Assembly: GCA_934130975.1 (NCBI GenBank)
Contig: CAKOYU010000005.1
Coordinates: 39,703-103,702, forward strand
Reading direction: 5' to 3'
Length of the DNA: 64,000 nucleotides
Source: an uncultured Clostridia bacterium
Lineage (GTDB): Bacteria; Bacillota; Clostridia; TANB77; CAG-508
Under the pieces are notes generated by a model that was not told the origin of the DNA, did not search any database, and saw nothing but the letters and a program-made list of their open reading frames with translations. This document shows positions 45,992 to 53,430 of this stretch, one piece after another (position 1 is the stretch's first letter; every line of letters begins with the position of its first letter). Both the position numbers and the translations under genes were made by a program.

Positions 45992-46668
45992 GGGTTGTAT
46001 CACAAAGTTTTGGTGGCTCTTTAAAGCTCAAATACCAATTCATTCCAGTATTATTTTGTTCAATATAATTTAAACGTTCTTGTAACTGAGGATATGTTCT
46101 TGGAGATGGTGAGATAACAGGTTGACCTGGCATCCAATTAGCTGGTGTAGAACCTTTTGAACAGTCTGCCATTTGTAATGCTTCAACAATTCTTAAAATT
46201 TCTGGTATAAATCTTCCGACATTTAATGGATATACAAGTATAACTCTGACAATACCTTTGTCGTCAATTATAAATACATTTCTTACTGTTTCAGTAGAAC
46301 TAACATCATTAGATATCATTCCATACTTTCTGGCTATTGAGCCATTTCTGTCTGAAACTATAGGGAAAGGTAAAACAATTCCTGTCATACAATAGATATC
46401 ATGCATCCATGCTAAATCTGAAGCATTACTATCGATGCTTAATCCTAGTAAGCAGGTATTTAATTTTTCAAAGTATGGGCAAGCGTTTGCAAATGCAATC
46501 ATTTCACTGGTGCAGACAGGTGTGAATGATCCGTGGGTGAGAGAAGAATACTAGCCATTTTCCTTTATAGTCATCAAGGCTGATATGTCCATATGTAGTT
46601 TCTGCTTCAAAACTTGGAGCGTGCTGACCGATTTTTACAGTTCCATTCATCATTAATTCATAGTCCAT
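45969..46668 (-). pseudogene. Peroxiredoxin (AhpC/Prx6-type), frameshifted
   Basis: Two frames together make one 1-Cys/Prx6-type peroxiredoxin of ~232 residues. The N-terminal part (VKIGQHAPSFEAETTYG...WLVFFSHP) breaks after SHP. Removing one C near 46533 (CCCACGG on the minus strand) restores GSFTPVCTSEMIAFANACPY, including the peroxidatic Cys in PVCTSE. The rest keeps LSIDSN, the Arg in DRNGSIARKYG and the long C-terminal domain. It would reduce peroxides. Start at 46668 follows AAAGGAG. The single-base shift in an otherwise intact sequence means recent inactivation or a sequencing error. Confidence 0.85.
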
Positions 46669-46692
46669 ATTAAAAACTCCTTTCATTTTTAT

Positions 46693-46722
46693 ATAATATT
46701 ACTGAAAAATAAAATTGTGCAA
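46693..46722 (-). promoter_or_regulatory. Peroxiredoxin promoter
   Basis: On the minus strand, TTGCAC, an 18-bp spacer and TATTAT, 25 bp before the ATG. Confidence 0.5.
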
Positions 46723-46754
46723 AATATTTTAATAGTATTGTTTTTAGATTATAA

Positions 46755-46783
46755 TTGACAATGTATCATAATAATGATATAAT
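46755..46783 (+). promoter_or_regulatory. Promoter and palindromic operator of the toxin-antitoxin operon
   Basis: TTGACA and TATAAT, 17 bp apart. A palindrome, TATCAT-AATA-ATGATA (46764-46779), fills the spacer and overlaps the -10 box: the expected place for autorepression by antitoxin. Confidence 0.75.
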
Positions 46784-46812
46784 TTGTACATAATAAGAAT
46801 GGAGGGGAAAAT

Positions 46813-47139
46813 GTGGCTATTATAAGACCAAGTGTTGATTTAAGAAATAATTATAATGAAATTTCTAAAATTTGTCATGATACTCAAGAACCTGTATATA
46901 TTACTAGAAATGGAACTAGTGATTTAGTAGTACTAAGTAATGAAGCTTATGAAAAAAATGAAGATATTAAAATTCAAAAAAAGATTGAAGAAATATTTGA
47001 AGAAAAATATCCTGATTTTGAAACATTAAAAAAGGATATATATGAAAAAATAGATATAGGTCTTAGACAAATAGAAGAAGGAAAGTATGTTTCGGCAGAA
47101 AAGGCTTTTAAAGAAATGGAGGAAAAATATAATTTATGA
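46813..47139 (+). CDS. Type II antitoxin, Phd/YefM-like
   Basis: The 108-residue protein starts like Phd/YefM antitoxins (IIRPSVDLRNNYNEISKICH, then EPVYITRNGTSDLVVLSNEAYE), the dimeric DNA-binding domain. The acidic helical C-terminus would wrap the toxin. GTG start at 46813 after GGAGGGG. The toxin gene overlaps its stop by 4 bp (ATGA). A palindrome in the promoter is a likely binding site. The C-terminal half is longer than in typical YefM. Confidence 0.85.
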   Translation: MAIIRPSVDLRNNYNEISKICHDTQEPVYITRNGTSDLVVLSNEAYEKNEDIKIQKKIEEIFEEKYPDFETLKKDIYEKIDIGLRQIEEGKYVSAEKAFKEMEEKYNL

Positions 47140-47432
47140 AAGAATATAATATTAATTTAACTGACCAGTTTCTGGAGGAGGTGAATGAAATATTATATTT
47201 CTTTCCTAATTCATTTTCATATAAAAGAAAGTTATATTATGAAATTAGAAATATAGTATCAACATTATCTATTTTTCCAGAACGATATGCAAAATTGAAT
47301 AATATAAAAGAGAATTTAAGAAAATTAAAAATTAATAAATTTGTTATAATTTATAAAGTTGATAACATAAACAGTCAAGTATATATATTACATATATTTT
47401 ATGAAAAGCAAGATTATTTTAATCTAATATAA
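47136..47432 (+). CDS. Type II toxin, RelE/ParE family
   Basis: The 98-residue protein has the RelE/ParE layout: two N-terminal helices (LTDQFLEEVNEILYFF and KRKLYYEIRNIVSTL) and a strand-rich C-terminal half with RKLKINKFVIIYKVD and ILHIFYEKQDY. It overlaps the antitoxin gene by 4 bp. Whether it is a ribosome-dependent RNase or a gyrase poison cannot be told. A strong terminator ends the operon. Confidence 0.85.
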   Translation: MKEYNINLTDQFLEEVNEILYFFPNSFSYKRKLYYEIRNIVSTLSIFPERYAKLNNIKENLRKLKINKFVIIYKVDNINSQVYILHIFYEKQDYFNLI

Positions 47433-47482
47433 TTTAAATCAAAATTTTATATTCATATAAATTTCAAAAAAATTAATATCTA

Positions 47483-47517
47483 AAACAGCTATTCTAAAAC
47501 AGATAGCTGTTTTTTTG
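47483..47517 (+). terminator. Terminator of the toxin-antitoxin operon
   Basis: AAACAGCTAT/ATAGCTGTTT stem followed by TTTTTG. Confidence 0.8.
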
Positions 47518-47540
47518 TTGGATTTGTGTGATTAGACATA

Positions 47541-47569
47541 TTGACTTCTAAAATAAAAATAATTATAAT
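47541..47569 (+). promoter_or_regulatory. Promoter for the aldolase gene
   Basis: TTGACT, a 17-bp spacer and TATAAT, 34 bp before the start. Confidence 0.7.
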
Positions 47570-47603
47570 GTAGATGAATTATAAATTGAAAGGTGGTTAT
47601 AAA

Positions 47604-48491
47604 ATGAATAACGAAATGTATGAAATTATAAAAAATGGACAAGGCTTTATAGCTGCATTAGACCAAAGTGGAGGAAGTAGTAGTAAAACATTAAAAGCAT
47701 ATGGAATTCCAGAAAGTGAATATAGCACAGAAGAAGAGATGTTTAACTTAATACATGAAATGAGAAAAAGAGTATTCACAAGCAAATCATTTACAAATGA
47801 ACACATATTAGGAGCAATCTTATTTGAAAAAACAATGTTATCAAAAGTAAATGATGAATTTACAGCAGACTATTTATGGAATCAAAAACACATAGTATCA
47901 TTCTTAAAAGTTGATAAAGGTCTTCAAGATGAAAAAGATGGTGTAAAACTAATGAAACCAATTCCAGAATTAGAAACAGAATTAAAAGAAGCAAACGAAA
48001 AGCATGTATTCGGAACAAAAATGAGATCAGTAGTATATGAACCAAATGTTGAAGGAATAAAAGCAATTGTAGCACAACAATTTGAGTTCGCAAAAACAAT
48101 ATGTGATGCAGGTTTAGTGCCAATTATCGAACCAGAAGTTGATATAAATGCGCCAGAAAAAGAAAAATGCGAAGAAATCCTAAAAGACGAAATCAAAAAA
48201 CAATTAGACAACTGGAATAAAGAAGATAAAATAATGTTCAAGTTCACAATTCCAACAGTTGAAAATCATTATTTAGATTTATATGATTATGAATGTGTTG
48301 TAAGAATTGTTGCTTTATCAGGTGGATATGACATAGATAAAGCTGTTGAATTATTAGCTAAAAATAATAGAATGATAGCAAGTTTTTCAAGAGCATTATT
48401 ACAAGACTTAAATGCACATCAAACTCAAGAAGAATTTGATGCAAAATTAAATGATGTTATAGTTAAAATATATAATGCATCTATATCATAA
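47604..48491 (+). CDS. Class I fructose-bisphosphate aldolase
   Basis: Glycolytic aldolase splitting fructose-1,6-bisphosphate into two triose phosphates via a Schiff base. The 295-residue protein has the bacterial class I signatures GFIAALDQSGGSSSKTLKAY at the start, FLKVDKGL, and IIEPEVDINAP; KFTIPT and ALSGGY lie in the C-terminal half. It is metal-independent, unlike the class II enzyme common in Clostridia. GAAAGGTGGTTATAAA precedes ATG. It has its own promoter and terminator. Confidence 0.92.
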   Translation: MNNEMYEIIKNGQGFIAALDQSGGSSSKTLKAYGIPESEYSTEEEMFNLIHEMRKRVFTSKSFTNEHILGAILFEKTMLSKVNDEFTADYLWNQKHIVSFLKVDKGLQDEKDGVKLMKPIPELETELKEANEKHVFGTKMRSVVYEPNVEGIKAIVAQQFEFAKTICDAGLVPIIEPEVDINAPEKEKCEEILKDEIKKQLDNWNKEDKIMFKFTIPTVENHYLDLYDYECVVRIVALSGGYDIDKAVELLAKNNRMIASFSRALLQDLNAHQTQEEFDAKLNDVIVKIYNASIS

Positions 48492-48499
48492 TAAAGAGA

Positions 48500-48528
48500 A
48501 GCAGATAATTTTAGAATTGTCTGCTTTT
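48500..48528 (+). terminator. Aldolase terminator, related to module C
   Basis: AGCAGATAATT with GAATTGTCTGCT, then TTTG. The arms resemble the C modules at 50.4-63.4 kb, but no clear promoter is superimposed. Confidence 0.65.
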
Positions 48529-48554
48529 GCAAAATATATAAAGAAGGAATATCA

Positions 48555-49271
48555 ATGGAAGACAAAATAAGTGAGTTTAATAAAATAATAAAAAATAGTA
48601 AGAATATAGTATTCTTTGGAGGAGCAGGGGTGTCAACAGAAAGTGGAATTCCTGACTTTAGGAGCAAAGATGGATTATATAATCAAAAATATAAATATCC
48701 ACCAGAAGAAATACTAAGTCATTCATTTTTTATGAACAATACAGAGGAATTTTATAAATTCTATAGAGAAAAAATGAATTCATTAAAATATGAACCTAAT
48801 ATTACACATATAAAACTTGCTGAGTTAGAAAAACAAGGAAAATTAAAGGCTATTATAACACAAAATATAGATGGATTACATCAAAAGGCTGGAGCTAGAA
48901 ATGTATTAGAACTACATGGAAGTGTGTTAAGAAATTATTGTATGAAATGCCATAAATTTTATGATGCTAAATTTGTATTTGAACAAGAGAATATCCCAAG
49001 ATGTGAGTGTGGAGGAATAATAAAACCAGATGTTGTCTTATATGAGGAAGCATTAAATGATAATATATTAAATGAAGCAGTAAAGGCTATTAGAAATGCT
49101 GATGTAATGATAGTAGCAGGAACATCATTAACAGTTTATCCGGCAAGTGGATTAATAAACTTTTATAAAGGTAATAAACTGATATTAATAAATAGAGATG
49201 CTACAAAATATGATAGTAGAGCTAATTTAGTTATAAATGATTCATTAGGAAAAGTATTTGAAAATATATAA
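48555..49271 (+). CDS. Sir2-family NAD-dependent protein deacylase
   Basis: The 238-residue sirtuin has the NAD loop GAGVSTESGIPDFRS (~25-39), TQNIDGLHQKAG, and the catalytic His in ELHGS. A four-cysteine zinc module (CMKC...CECGG), GTSLTVYPA and the C-terminal NRDATKYDS complete the family pattern. It removes acyl groups from lysines, producing nicotinamide and O-acyl-ADP-ribose. It follows the aldolase by 63 bp and precedes a small membrane protein by 12 bp. Confidence 0.94.
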   Translation: MEDKISEFNKIIKNSKNIVFFGGAGVSTESGIPDFRSKDGLYNQKYKYPPEEILSHSFFMNNTEEFYKFYREKMNSLKYEPNITHIKLAELEKQGKLKAIITQNIDGLHQKAGARNVLELHGSVLRNYCMKCHKFYDAKFVFEQENIPRCECGGIIKPDVVLYEEALNDNILNEAVKAIRNADVMIVAGTSLTVYPASGLINFYKGNKLILINRDATKYDSRANLVINDSLGKVFENI

Positions 49272-49283
49272 AGGAGAATGTTT

Positions 49284-49673
49284 ATGAAAAAGAAAATTAT
49301 AGTAACATTGATAGTTGTTATAGGAATAATAATTATAGCATTTGGGGCTTGCCAATTTTTTGGATATCCTGGAAATATTCTAAATGTTGAAATAGATATA
49401 GGAGAATCTGAAAAGTTTGACAAAGAAGAAATTGAAGAGGCTATAGATGTTGTGAAAAAGGAGTTTATATGGCTTCAAGCAAAACTAAATAGAATATGGT
49501 ATGATGAAAAAGAACAAGAAAATGATGACAATCTTTATTTATGTGTGGATTTTACAACTTATAAAATTCCGCCGGCGGGATATAATTCTGATTTTAATTA
49601 TGAAAAATTATATTGGATACTAAAAAAAGATGAAAATGGGAGATGGAAGATTGTGGATAATGGAGTAAAATAA
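49284..49673 (+). CDS. Small secreted or membrane-anchored protein
   Basis: 129 residues with an N-terminal hydrophobic segment (~4-22) ending FGAC, which resembles but does not fit a strict lipobox. The mature part has DVVKKEFIWLQAKLNRIWYDE and a C-terminal ILKKDENGRWKIVDNGV, typical of small extracytoplasmic DUF4829-like domains, so that family is a guess. ATG at 49284 is 7 bp after AAGGAG; an ATG 6 bp earlier is too close. Likely co-transcribed with the sirtuin gene. Confidence 0.65.
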   Translation: MKKKIIVTLIVVIGIIIIAFGACQFFGYPGNILNVEIDIGESEKFDKEEIEEAIDVVKKEFIWLQAKLNRIWYDEKEQENDDNLYLCVDFTTYKIPPAGYNSDFNYEKLYWILKKDENGRWKIVDNGVK

Positions 49674-49719
49674 GTCATAAAGCTTATTGGAATTATATAA
49701 AATAGTATAGATAGTTACA

Positions 49720-49773
49720 ATTTACAGTTTATAAAATTGTATATTTAGAAATTCATATAATTTAACTGTAAAT
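49720..49773. repeat. Inverted repeat upstream of mntP, similar to element A flanks
   Basis: ATTTACAGTT (49720-49729) and AACTGTAAAT (49764-49773) are perfect complements. The interior has TTTAGAAATTC and CATATAATTTAAC, which resemble the sequences flanking A3 and A4 but without the element core. The 144-bp gap holds no recognisable riboswitch. Confidence 0.55.
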
Positions 49774-49817
49774 AGTATAATTACTTTTTGTATGAAATTA
49801 AATAAGAAGGTGGAAAA

Positions 49818-50384
49818 ATGGGTGCACTTGAATTATTATTATTAAGTATAGGATTAGGAATGGATGCTTTTGCAGTATCAGTATGCAAAGGAATTTCAAT
49901 GAAGAAAATGGATTGGAAAAAAGCAATTATAATAGGATTGTATTTTGGTGGATTTCAAGCATTAATGCCAGTAATAGGGTACTATTTAGGTTCAGCGTTT
50001 GAAAGTTTAATCACAAGTGTAGATCATTGGATTGCTTTCATATTGTTAGGCATTATTGGTGGAAAAATGATAAAAGATTCATTTGGAGATGAAAGTGAAA
50101 ATTGTAATGATGATGTTAGTTTTAAAACAATGTTTGTGTTAGCAGTTGCAACAAGTATAGATGCATTAGCAGTTGGAATTACATTTGCATTTTTAAACGT
50201 TAATTTAATATTAGCTATAACTCTAATTGGAATTATCACATTTGTTTTATCTGTTATAGGAACAAAAATTGGAAACAGATTTGGAGATGCTTATGAAAGA
50301 AATGCAGAATTAGTTGGAGGATGTATATTGATTTTATTAGGGCTAAAAATATTATTGGAACATTTGGGGATTATAAATTTTTAA
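49818..50384 (+). CDS. mntP: Manganese efflux pump MntP
   Basis: MntP exports Mn2+ to avoid toxicity. The 188-residue protein has six helices in two inverted three-helix repeats. The hallmark acidic motifs are GLGMDAFAVSVCKG in helix 1 and ATSIDALAVGITFAF in helix 4, plus GGKMIKDSF in the middle loop. AAGGTGGAAAA precedes ATG. An upstream yybP-ykoY (Mn-sensing) riboswitch was looked for and not seen; only the palindrome at 49720-49773 is present. Confidence 0.93.
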   Translation: MGALELLLLSIGLGMDAFAVSVCKGISMKKMDWKKAIIIGLYFGGFQALMPVIGYYLGSAFESLITSVDHWIAFILLGIIGGKMIKDSFGDESENCNDDVSFKTMFVLAVATSIDALAVGITFAFLNVNLILAITLIGIITFVLSVIGTKIGNRFGDAYERNAELVGGCILILLGLKILLEHLGIINF

Positions 50385-50393
50385 TAAAACAAG

Positions 50394-50430
50394 AGCAGGT
50401 AATTAAAGTTGATAATTATCTGCTTTTATT
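50394..50430 (+). terminator. Module C1: mntP terminator
   Basis: AGCAGGTAATTA/TAATTATCTGCT stem, loop with TTGATA, T-run. Same arms as C2-C5, but the position 17 bp after TTGATA reads GTATAA, and a better promoter starts at 50439. Confidence 0.75.
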
Positions 50431-50438
50431 AGTATAAG

Positions 50439-50467
50439 TTGACATTTTATTAGAAAAATAGTACAAT
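50439..50467 (+). promoter_or_regulatory. Promoter for the 152-aa orphan gene
   Basis: TTGACA, a 17-bp spacer and TACAAT, 40 bp before the start. Confidence 0.65.
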
Positions 50468-50506
50468 TATTATGTATACAAAAGTAAACTTTAGGAGGAA
50501 CGATTT

Positions 50507-50965
50507 ATGGTAAAAAGAGACGTGATGGAGCTCGTATTAGATGAAATGGCAAGAGGAAAACGTGACAGCTTTCGGGAATGTTATCTAATTATGGAAGGCC
50601 TCAGTTTTTCCAAAAAGATTCCAAATTCTTTTTGGAATGATGAAGACAAAGCTGGATTTGGAATAATGGATATATATGAGCCAGTAACCAAAAATCAGTT
50701 ACGTCAGATTCGAAATGAACTGATTGATGCGATATTTCAAAGAATGGAAATACGAGATTTGAATACCAAACAGTATGTCAGGTATTTTCATGGTTTAGCC
50801 ATATTGGATGTTGCTAAAGAAAATGCTGAAGTACCAGCAATAGACAATGCAAATACTCAATATAAAATTGCTTATGAGCTGTGGAAATTAGATGACGGTT
50901 CAGAAGAAAATTGGAAACATATTGAAAGCATTGCCTGGTGTGTAACAGAAAAATTAAAACCATAA
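50507..50965 (+). CDS. Orphan hypothetical protein (152 aa)
   Basis: Not recognised. The 152-residue soluble protein has a helical N-terminus (VMELVLDEMARGKRDSFREC). The middle contains FWNDEDKAGFG and DIYEPVTKNQLRQIRNELID, and the C-terminus is Trp-rich (YELWKLDDGSEENW, IESIAWCV). TTAGGAGGAACGATTT precedes ATG. It has its own promoter and a perfect 11-bp-stem terminator. Codons CTC, CGT, CGG and CTG stand out against its neighbours. It is one of the five orphan genes. Confidence 0.7.
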   Translation: MVKRDVMELVLDEMARGKRDSFRECYLIMEGLSFSKKIPNSFWNDEDKAGFGIMDIYEPVTKNQLRQIRNELIDAIFQRMEIRDLNTKQYVRYFHGLAILDVAKENAEVPAIDNANTQYKIAYELWKLDDGSEENWKHIESIAWCVTEKLKP

Positions 50966-50970
50966 AACCA

Positions 50971-51002
50971 AAAGCAAGAGGGAAAATTACCTCTTGCTTT
51001 TA
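50971..51002 (+). terminator. Terminator after the 152-aa orphan gene
   Basis: AAAGCAAGAGG/CCTCTTGCTTT, perfect 11-bp stem with 8-nt loop. Confidence 0.75.
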
Positions 51003-51020
51003 AAAAATTAAAAGAAAATG

Positions 51021-51052
51021 CTTGACTTAGAGTATAGTTCAAGTGATATATA
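51021..51052 (+). promoter_or_regulatory. MerR-type promoter with 19-bp spacer and palindromic operator
   Basis: TTGACT (51022-51027), a 19-bp spacer and TATATT (51047-51052). The spacer is part of an interrupted palindrome CTTGA...TCAAG (51021-51043). Stretched spacers with a central operator are the hallmark of MerR-activated promoters, so the next gene is probably autoregulated. Confidence 0.75.
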
Positions 51053-51086
51053 TTATATAATGAGTAAAAAACAAGGAGGAATAAAT

Positions 51087-51464
51087 ATGACAATTGCAGA
51101 AGTTGGAAAAAAATATGATATTACGCCAGACACGCTAAGATATTATGAAAGAATTGGTTTACTTAGAAGAGTACCAAGAAATCAGAATGGAAGAAGAAAT
51201 TATGATGAAGAATCATGCAAGAGAATAGAGTTTATAAAATGTATGAGGAGTGCAGGAGTAGAAATTGAGATTTTAATAGAATATATGGGATTGATGGAAA
51301 AAGGAAAGACTACAGTAGTAGCAAGAAAAAAACTATTAGAAGAACAAAGAGAAAAGTTATTAGAAAAACAAAAAAATATTAATGCAACTTTAGAGAGATT
51401 AGATTATAAGATAGAGATTTATGAAGAAATAGAGGCCGGAAAGAGAAAGGATTTTACTGAATAG
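51087..51464 (+). CDS. MerR family transcriptional regulator
   Basis: The 125-residue protein has an N-terminal winged helix (MTIAEVGKKYDITPDTLRYY, then ERIGLLRRVPRNQNGRRNYD) and a C-terminal dimerisation coiled coil (~80-118). It lacks the cysteine pairs of metal- or redox-sensing MerR proteins. The start at 51087 follows AAGGAGGAATAAAT. Its own promoter has the 19-bp spacer. The next gene (zinc-ribbon protein) has no obvious MerR site, so its other targets are unknown. Confidence 0.88.
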   Translation: MTIAEVGKKYDITPDTLRYYERIGLLRRVPRNQNGRRNYDEESCKRIEFIKCMRSAGVEIEILIEYMGLMEKGKTTVVARKKLLEEQREKLLEKQKNINATLERLDYKIEIYEEIEAGKRKDFTE

Positions 51465-51553
51465 ATAAAAGTACATTGCGAAAAAGTTAAAAATATGTTA
51501 CAATATTAACATAAATATTTTTTAACTATTCAAATTTCAAGGGAGGTTAATTC

Positions 51554-52627
51554 ATGGGAAAATTAATTGAAGGACGGTGGGATTGTTCATATTGTGGAAC
51601 AAAAGGCATATTAGGACGAAATAGAGAATGCCCTAATTGTGGACGACCAAGAGGGGAAGACGTAAAGTTTTATATGTCTGACAGTAAAGATTATGTGCCT
51701 GATGAAGAAGCAAAAAACATTAGTCGAGAACCGGATTGGATGTGCGAATATTGCGGATGTTATAATCCTGCAAAAGAACATAAATGCATATCTTGTGGTG
51801 CAGAAAGAGAATCAAATAATAACACTTATTTTGATATTCAAAAAAGAAATCAAGAAAGAAAAAAAGAAAAGAGTCAGTATAAAAATGAAGATGAGAATTC
51901 TAAAGACATCGAAGACAGAAAAAGTTTTGTTAAGAAAGGCTTTGTAGCTGTTGGTGCAATAATAGGCATATTAATAATGATATTAGGCATTATTTCAGTT
52001 TTTACACCAAAAGAAGCATCAATGAAGATAACGGAGTTTTCGTGGCAGAGAAATATCAGCATTGAAGAATATAAGACATTTCATGAAAGTGATTGGAGTG
52101 TTCCAAGTGGTGGAAGAGTTACAGGGCAAAGTATGGAATTTCACCATTATGATTCTGTAATAGACCATTATGAAACTAAAACCAGAGAAGTTGAGAAAAC
52201 AAGAATATCTGGTTATGAAACTAGGACATATACTAAAGATCTTGGTAATGGGTATTTTGAAGAAGAGTCAGAAGAAGTTCCTGTTTATGAAACTTATTAT
52301 GAAACAGAAGAATATGAAGAACCTGTTTATAGAGATGAACCAGTCTATAGAATGAAATATTATTATGATATCGATAGGTGGACATATGAACGGTCTGTAA
52401 AGACAAAAGGTAATGATAAATCACCTTATTGGGGCAAAGCAAATTTACAAGACAAAGAAAGAGTGAGAAGTGAAACGGAGACTTATACTATAAAAGGTAT
52501 TACTGATGAAAAGGAAGCACAAACTAGAAAAGTTAATGTTGATGCTGATGTCTGGAAGAAATTAAAGATGGGGCAAACTGTCAAAATTCAAATTTATGTA
52601 GGAGGAGTAACCAAATTGAAAGAATAG
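51554..52627 (+). CDS. Double zinc-ribbon membrane protein
   Basis: The 357-residue protein begins with two RanBP2-like zinc ribbons. The first uses C11, C14, C26 and C29; the second uses C64, C67, C78 and C81. A charged linker, one transmembrane helix (~127-150) and a large C-terminal region follow. That region is crowded with Y, E and T (SEEVPVYETYYETEEYEEPV). The ribbons would face the cytoplasm and the Y/E-rich part the outside, or the reverse. Function unknown. AAGGGAGGTTAATTC precedes ATG; a strong terminator follows. Confidence 0.8.
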   Translation: MGKLIEGRWDCSYCGTKGILGRNRECPNCGRPRGEDVKFYMSDSKDYVPDEEAKNISREPDWMCEYCGCYNPAKEHKCISCGAERESNNNTYFDIQKRNQERKKEKSQYKNEDENSKDIEDRKSFVKKGFVAVGAIIGILIMILGIISVFTPKEASMKITEFSWQRNISIEEYKTFHESDWSVPSGGRVTGQSMEFHHYDSVIDHYETKTREVEKTRISGYETRTYTKDLGNGYFEEESEEVPVYETYYETEEYEEPVYRDEPVYRMKYYYDIDRWTYERSVKTKGNDKSPYWGKANLQDKERVRSETETYTIKGITDEKEAQTRKVNVDADVWKKLKMGQTVKIQIYVGGVTKLKE

Positions 52628-52660
52628 GACTTAGATATATAATTAATATTTAAGATTTAA

Positions 52661-52702
52661 AGCAGTATAAAGAAGAGAAAATCTTTTTTATACTGTTTTT
52701 TT
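52661..52702 (+). terminator. Terminator after the zinc-ribbon gene
   Basis: CAGTATAAAGAAGA with TCTTTTTTATACTG, 14-bp stem with G-U pairs, then seven Ts. Confidence 0.75.
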
Positions 52703-52726
52703 AGGTTAGAATAAATTGAAAAAGAC

Positions 52727-52756
52727 TTGTTAAATATATTAAGTTTGGTATATAAT
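52727..52756 (+). promoter_or_regulatory. Promoter retained before the cupin remnant
   Basis: TTGTTA, an 18-bp spacer and TATAAT. A good ribosome site, TTAAGGAGGATAAG, follows at ~52775, but no start codon matches it. The promoter may now serve the downstream membrane-protein gene. Confidence 0.5.
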
Positions 52757-52792
52757 TAATCTGAAAAAATAAGATTAAGGAGGATAAGATAA

Positions 52793-52927
52793 GGAAAAGG
52801 AAAATTTACAATAAGTGGACAAGATTATTATTTAGAAGCAGGGCAAACTATAATTATGCCTAAAGATGAGCCACATAGTGTGTATGGAGAAGAAAAGTTT
52901 AAAATGCTACTTGTAGTTTCTTTTTAA
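52793..52927 (+). pseudogene. Cupin-domain gene remnant (C-terminal 44 codons)
   Basis: In frame from 52793 to a TAA at 52925 the sequence reads GKGKFTISGQDYYLEAGQTI and continues with MPKDEPHSVYGEEKFKMLL. This is the second half of a cupin_2 barrel, with the G-x5-PxG-like AGQ-x6-P and metal-ligand H. There is no start codon and an in-frame TAA lies directly upstream. An intact promoter and ribosome site remain, so an internal deletion probably removed the start and first half. Confidence 0.75.
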
Positions 52928-52938
52928 GAGGAGAATTT

Positions 52939-53430
52939 ATGGAGAGAAAAAAATTAGTAAGAATAGAATCAATTTCTATGATTGTTATTACACTAGGAAT
53001 ATTCTTTTTGATATTTAATTTATATTTTATAATAAAAGGAATGAGTAGAGACATATTATATGTAAATAACAAGAATAGAGAAAGTGTAAAAAAATTATTT
53101 GAAAAAAGTGAGCAATATAAAGAAGTAAAAGATTTTGATCAAATAAAGAAAATTCAATATTTTTTAGCATTTAATAATATGGAATTTACAATATATTATA
53201 AAGATGGTAGTACTGATAAAATATATGATGGTGGACTAATAGATTTAAAAGAATATATAGAGAAAAAGGGATATAACAAGGGAAAAGTCCATGTGATATT
53301 AGGAATGGTTGTTATTTGTGCTTGTCTTGGGTTAAATGCTATAAGAGAAGATGTTGCAGAAAAAATTGATTTTATAGATAAAAAACAAATGGAGAATAGA
53401 GATGAATATATTAAAACCACAAAAAGTTAA
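52939..53430 (+). CDS. Small membrane protein of unknown function
   Basis: 163 residues with two transmembrane helices (~12-33 and ~119-135) around an outside domain that contains DFDQIKKIQYFLAFNNMEFT and YYKDGSTDKIYDGG. Both ends are cytoplasmic and charged. Not a family I recognise. AAGAGGAG precedes ATG, close after the cupin remnant. The pentapeptide gene begins 29 bp before its end, so the two are co-transcribed. Confidence 0.7.
   Translation: MERKKLVRIESISMIVITLGIFFLIFNLYFIIKGMSRDILYVNNKNRESVKKLFEKSEQYKEVKDFDQIKKIQYFLAFNNMEFTIYYKDGSTDKIYDGGLIDLKEYIEKKGYNKGKVHVILGMVVICACLGLNAIREDVAEKIDFIDKKQMENRDEYIKTTKS

Noticed and set aside
49674..49817. yybP-ykoY manganese riboswitch before mntP
   Set aside because: No conserved core or the expected helices could be seen; only a simple palindrome is present.
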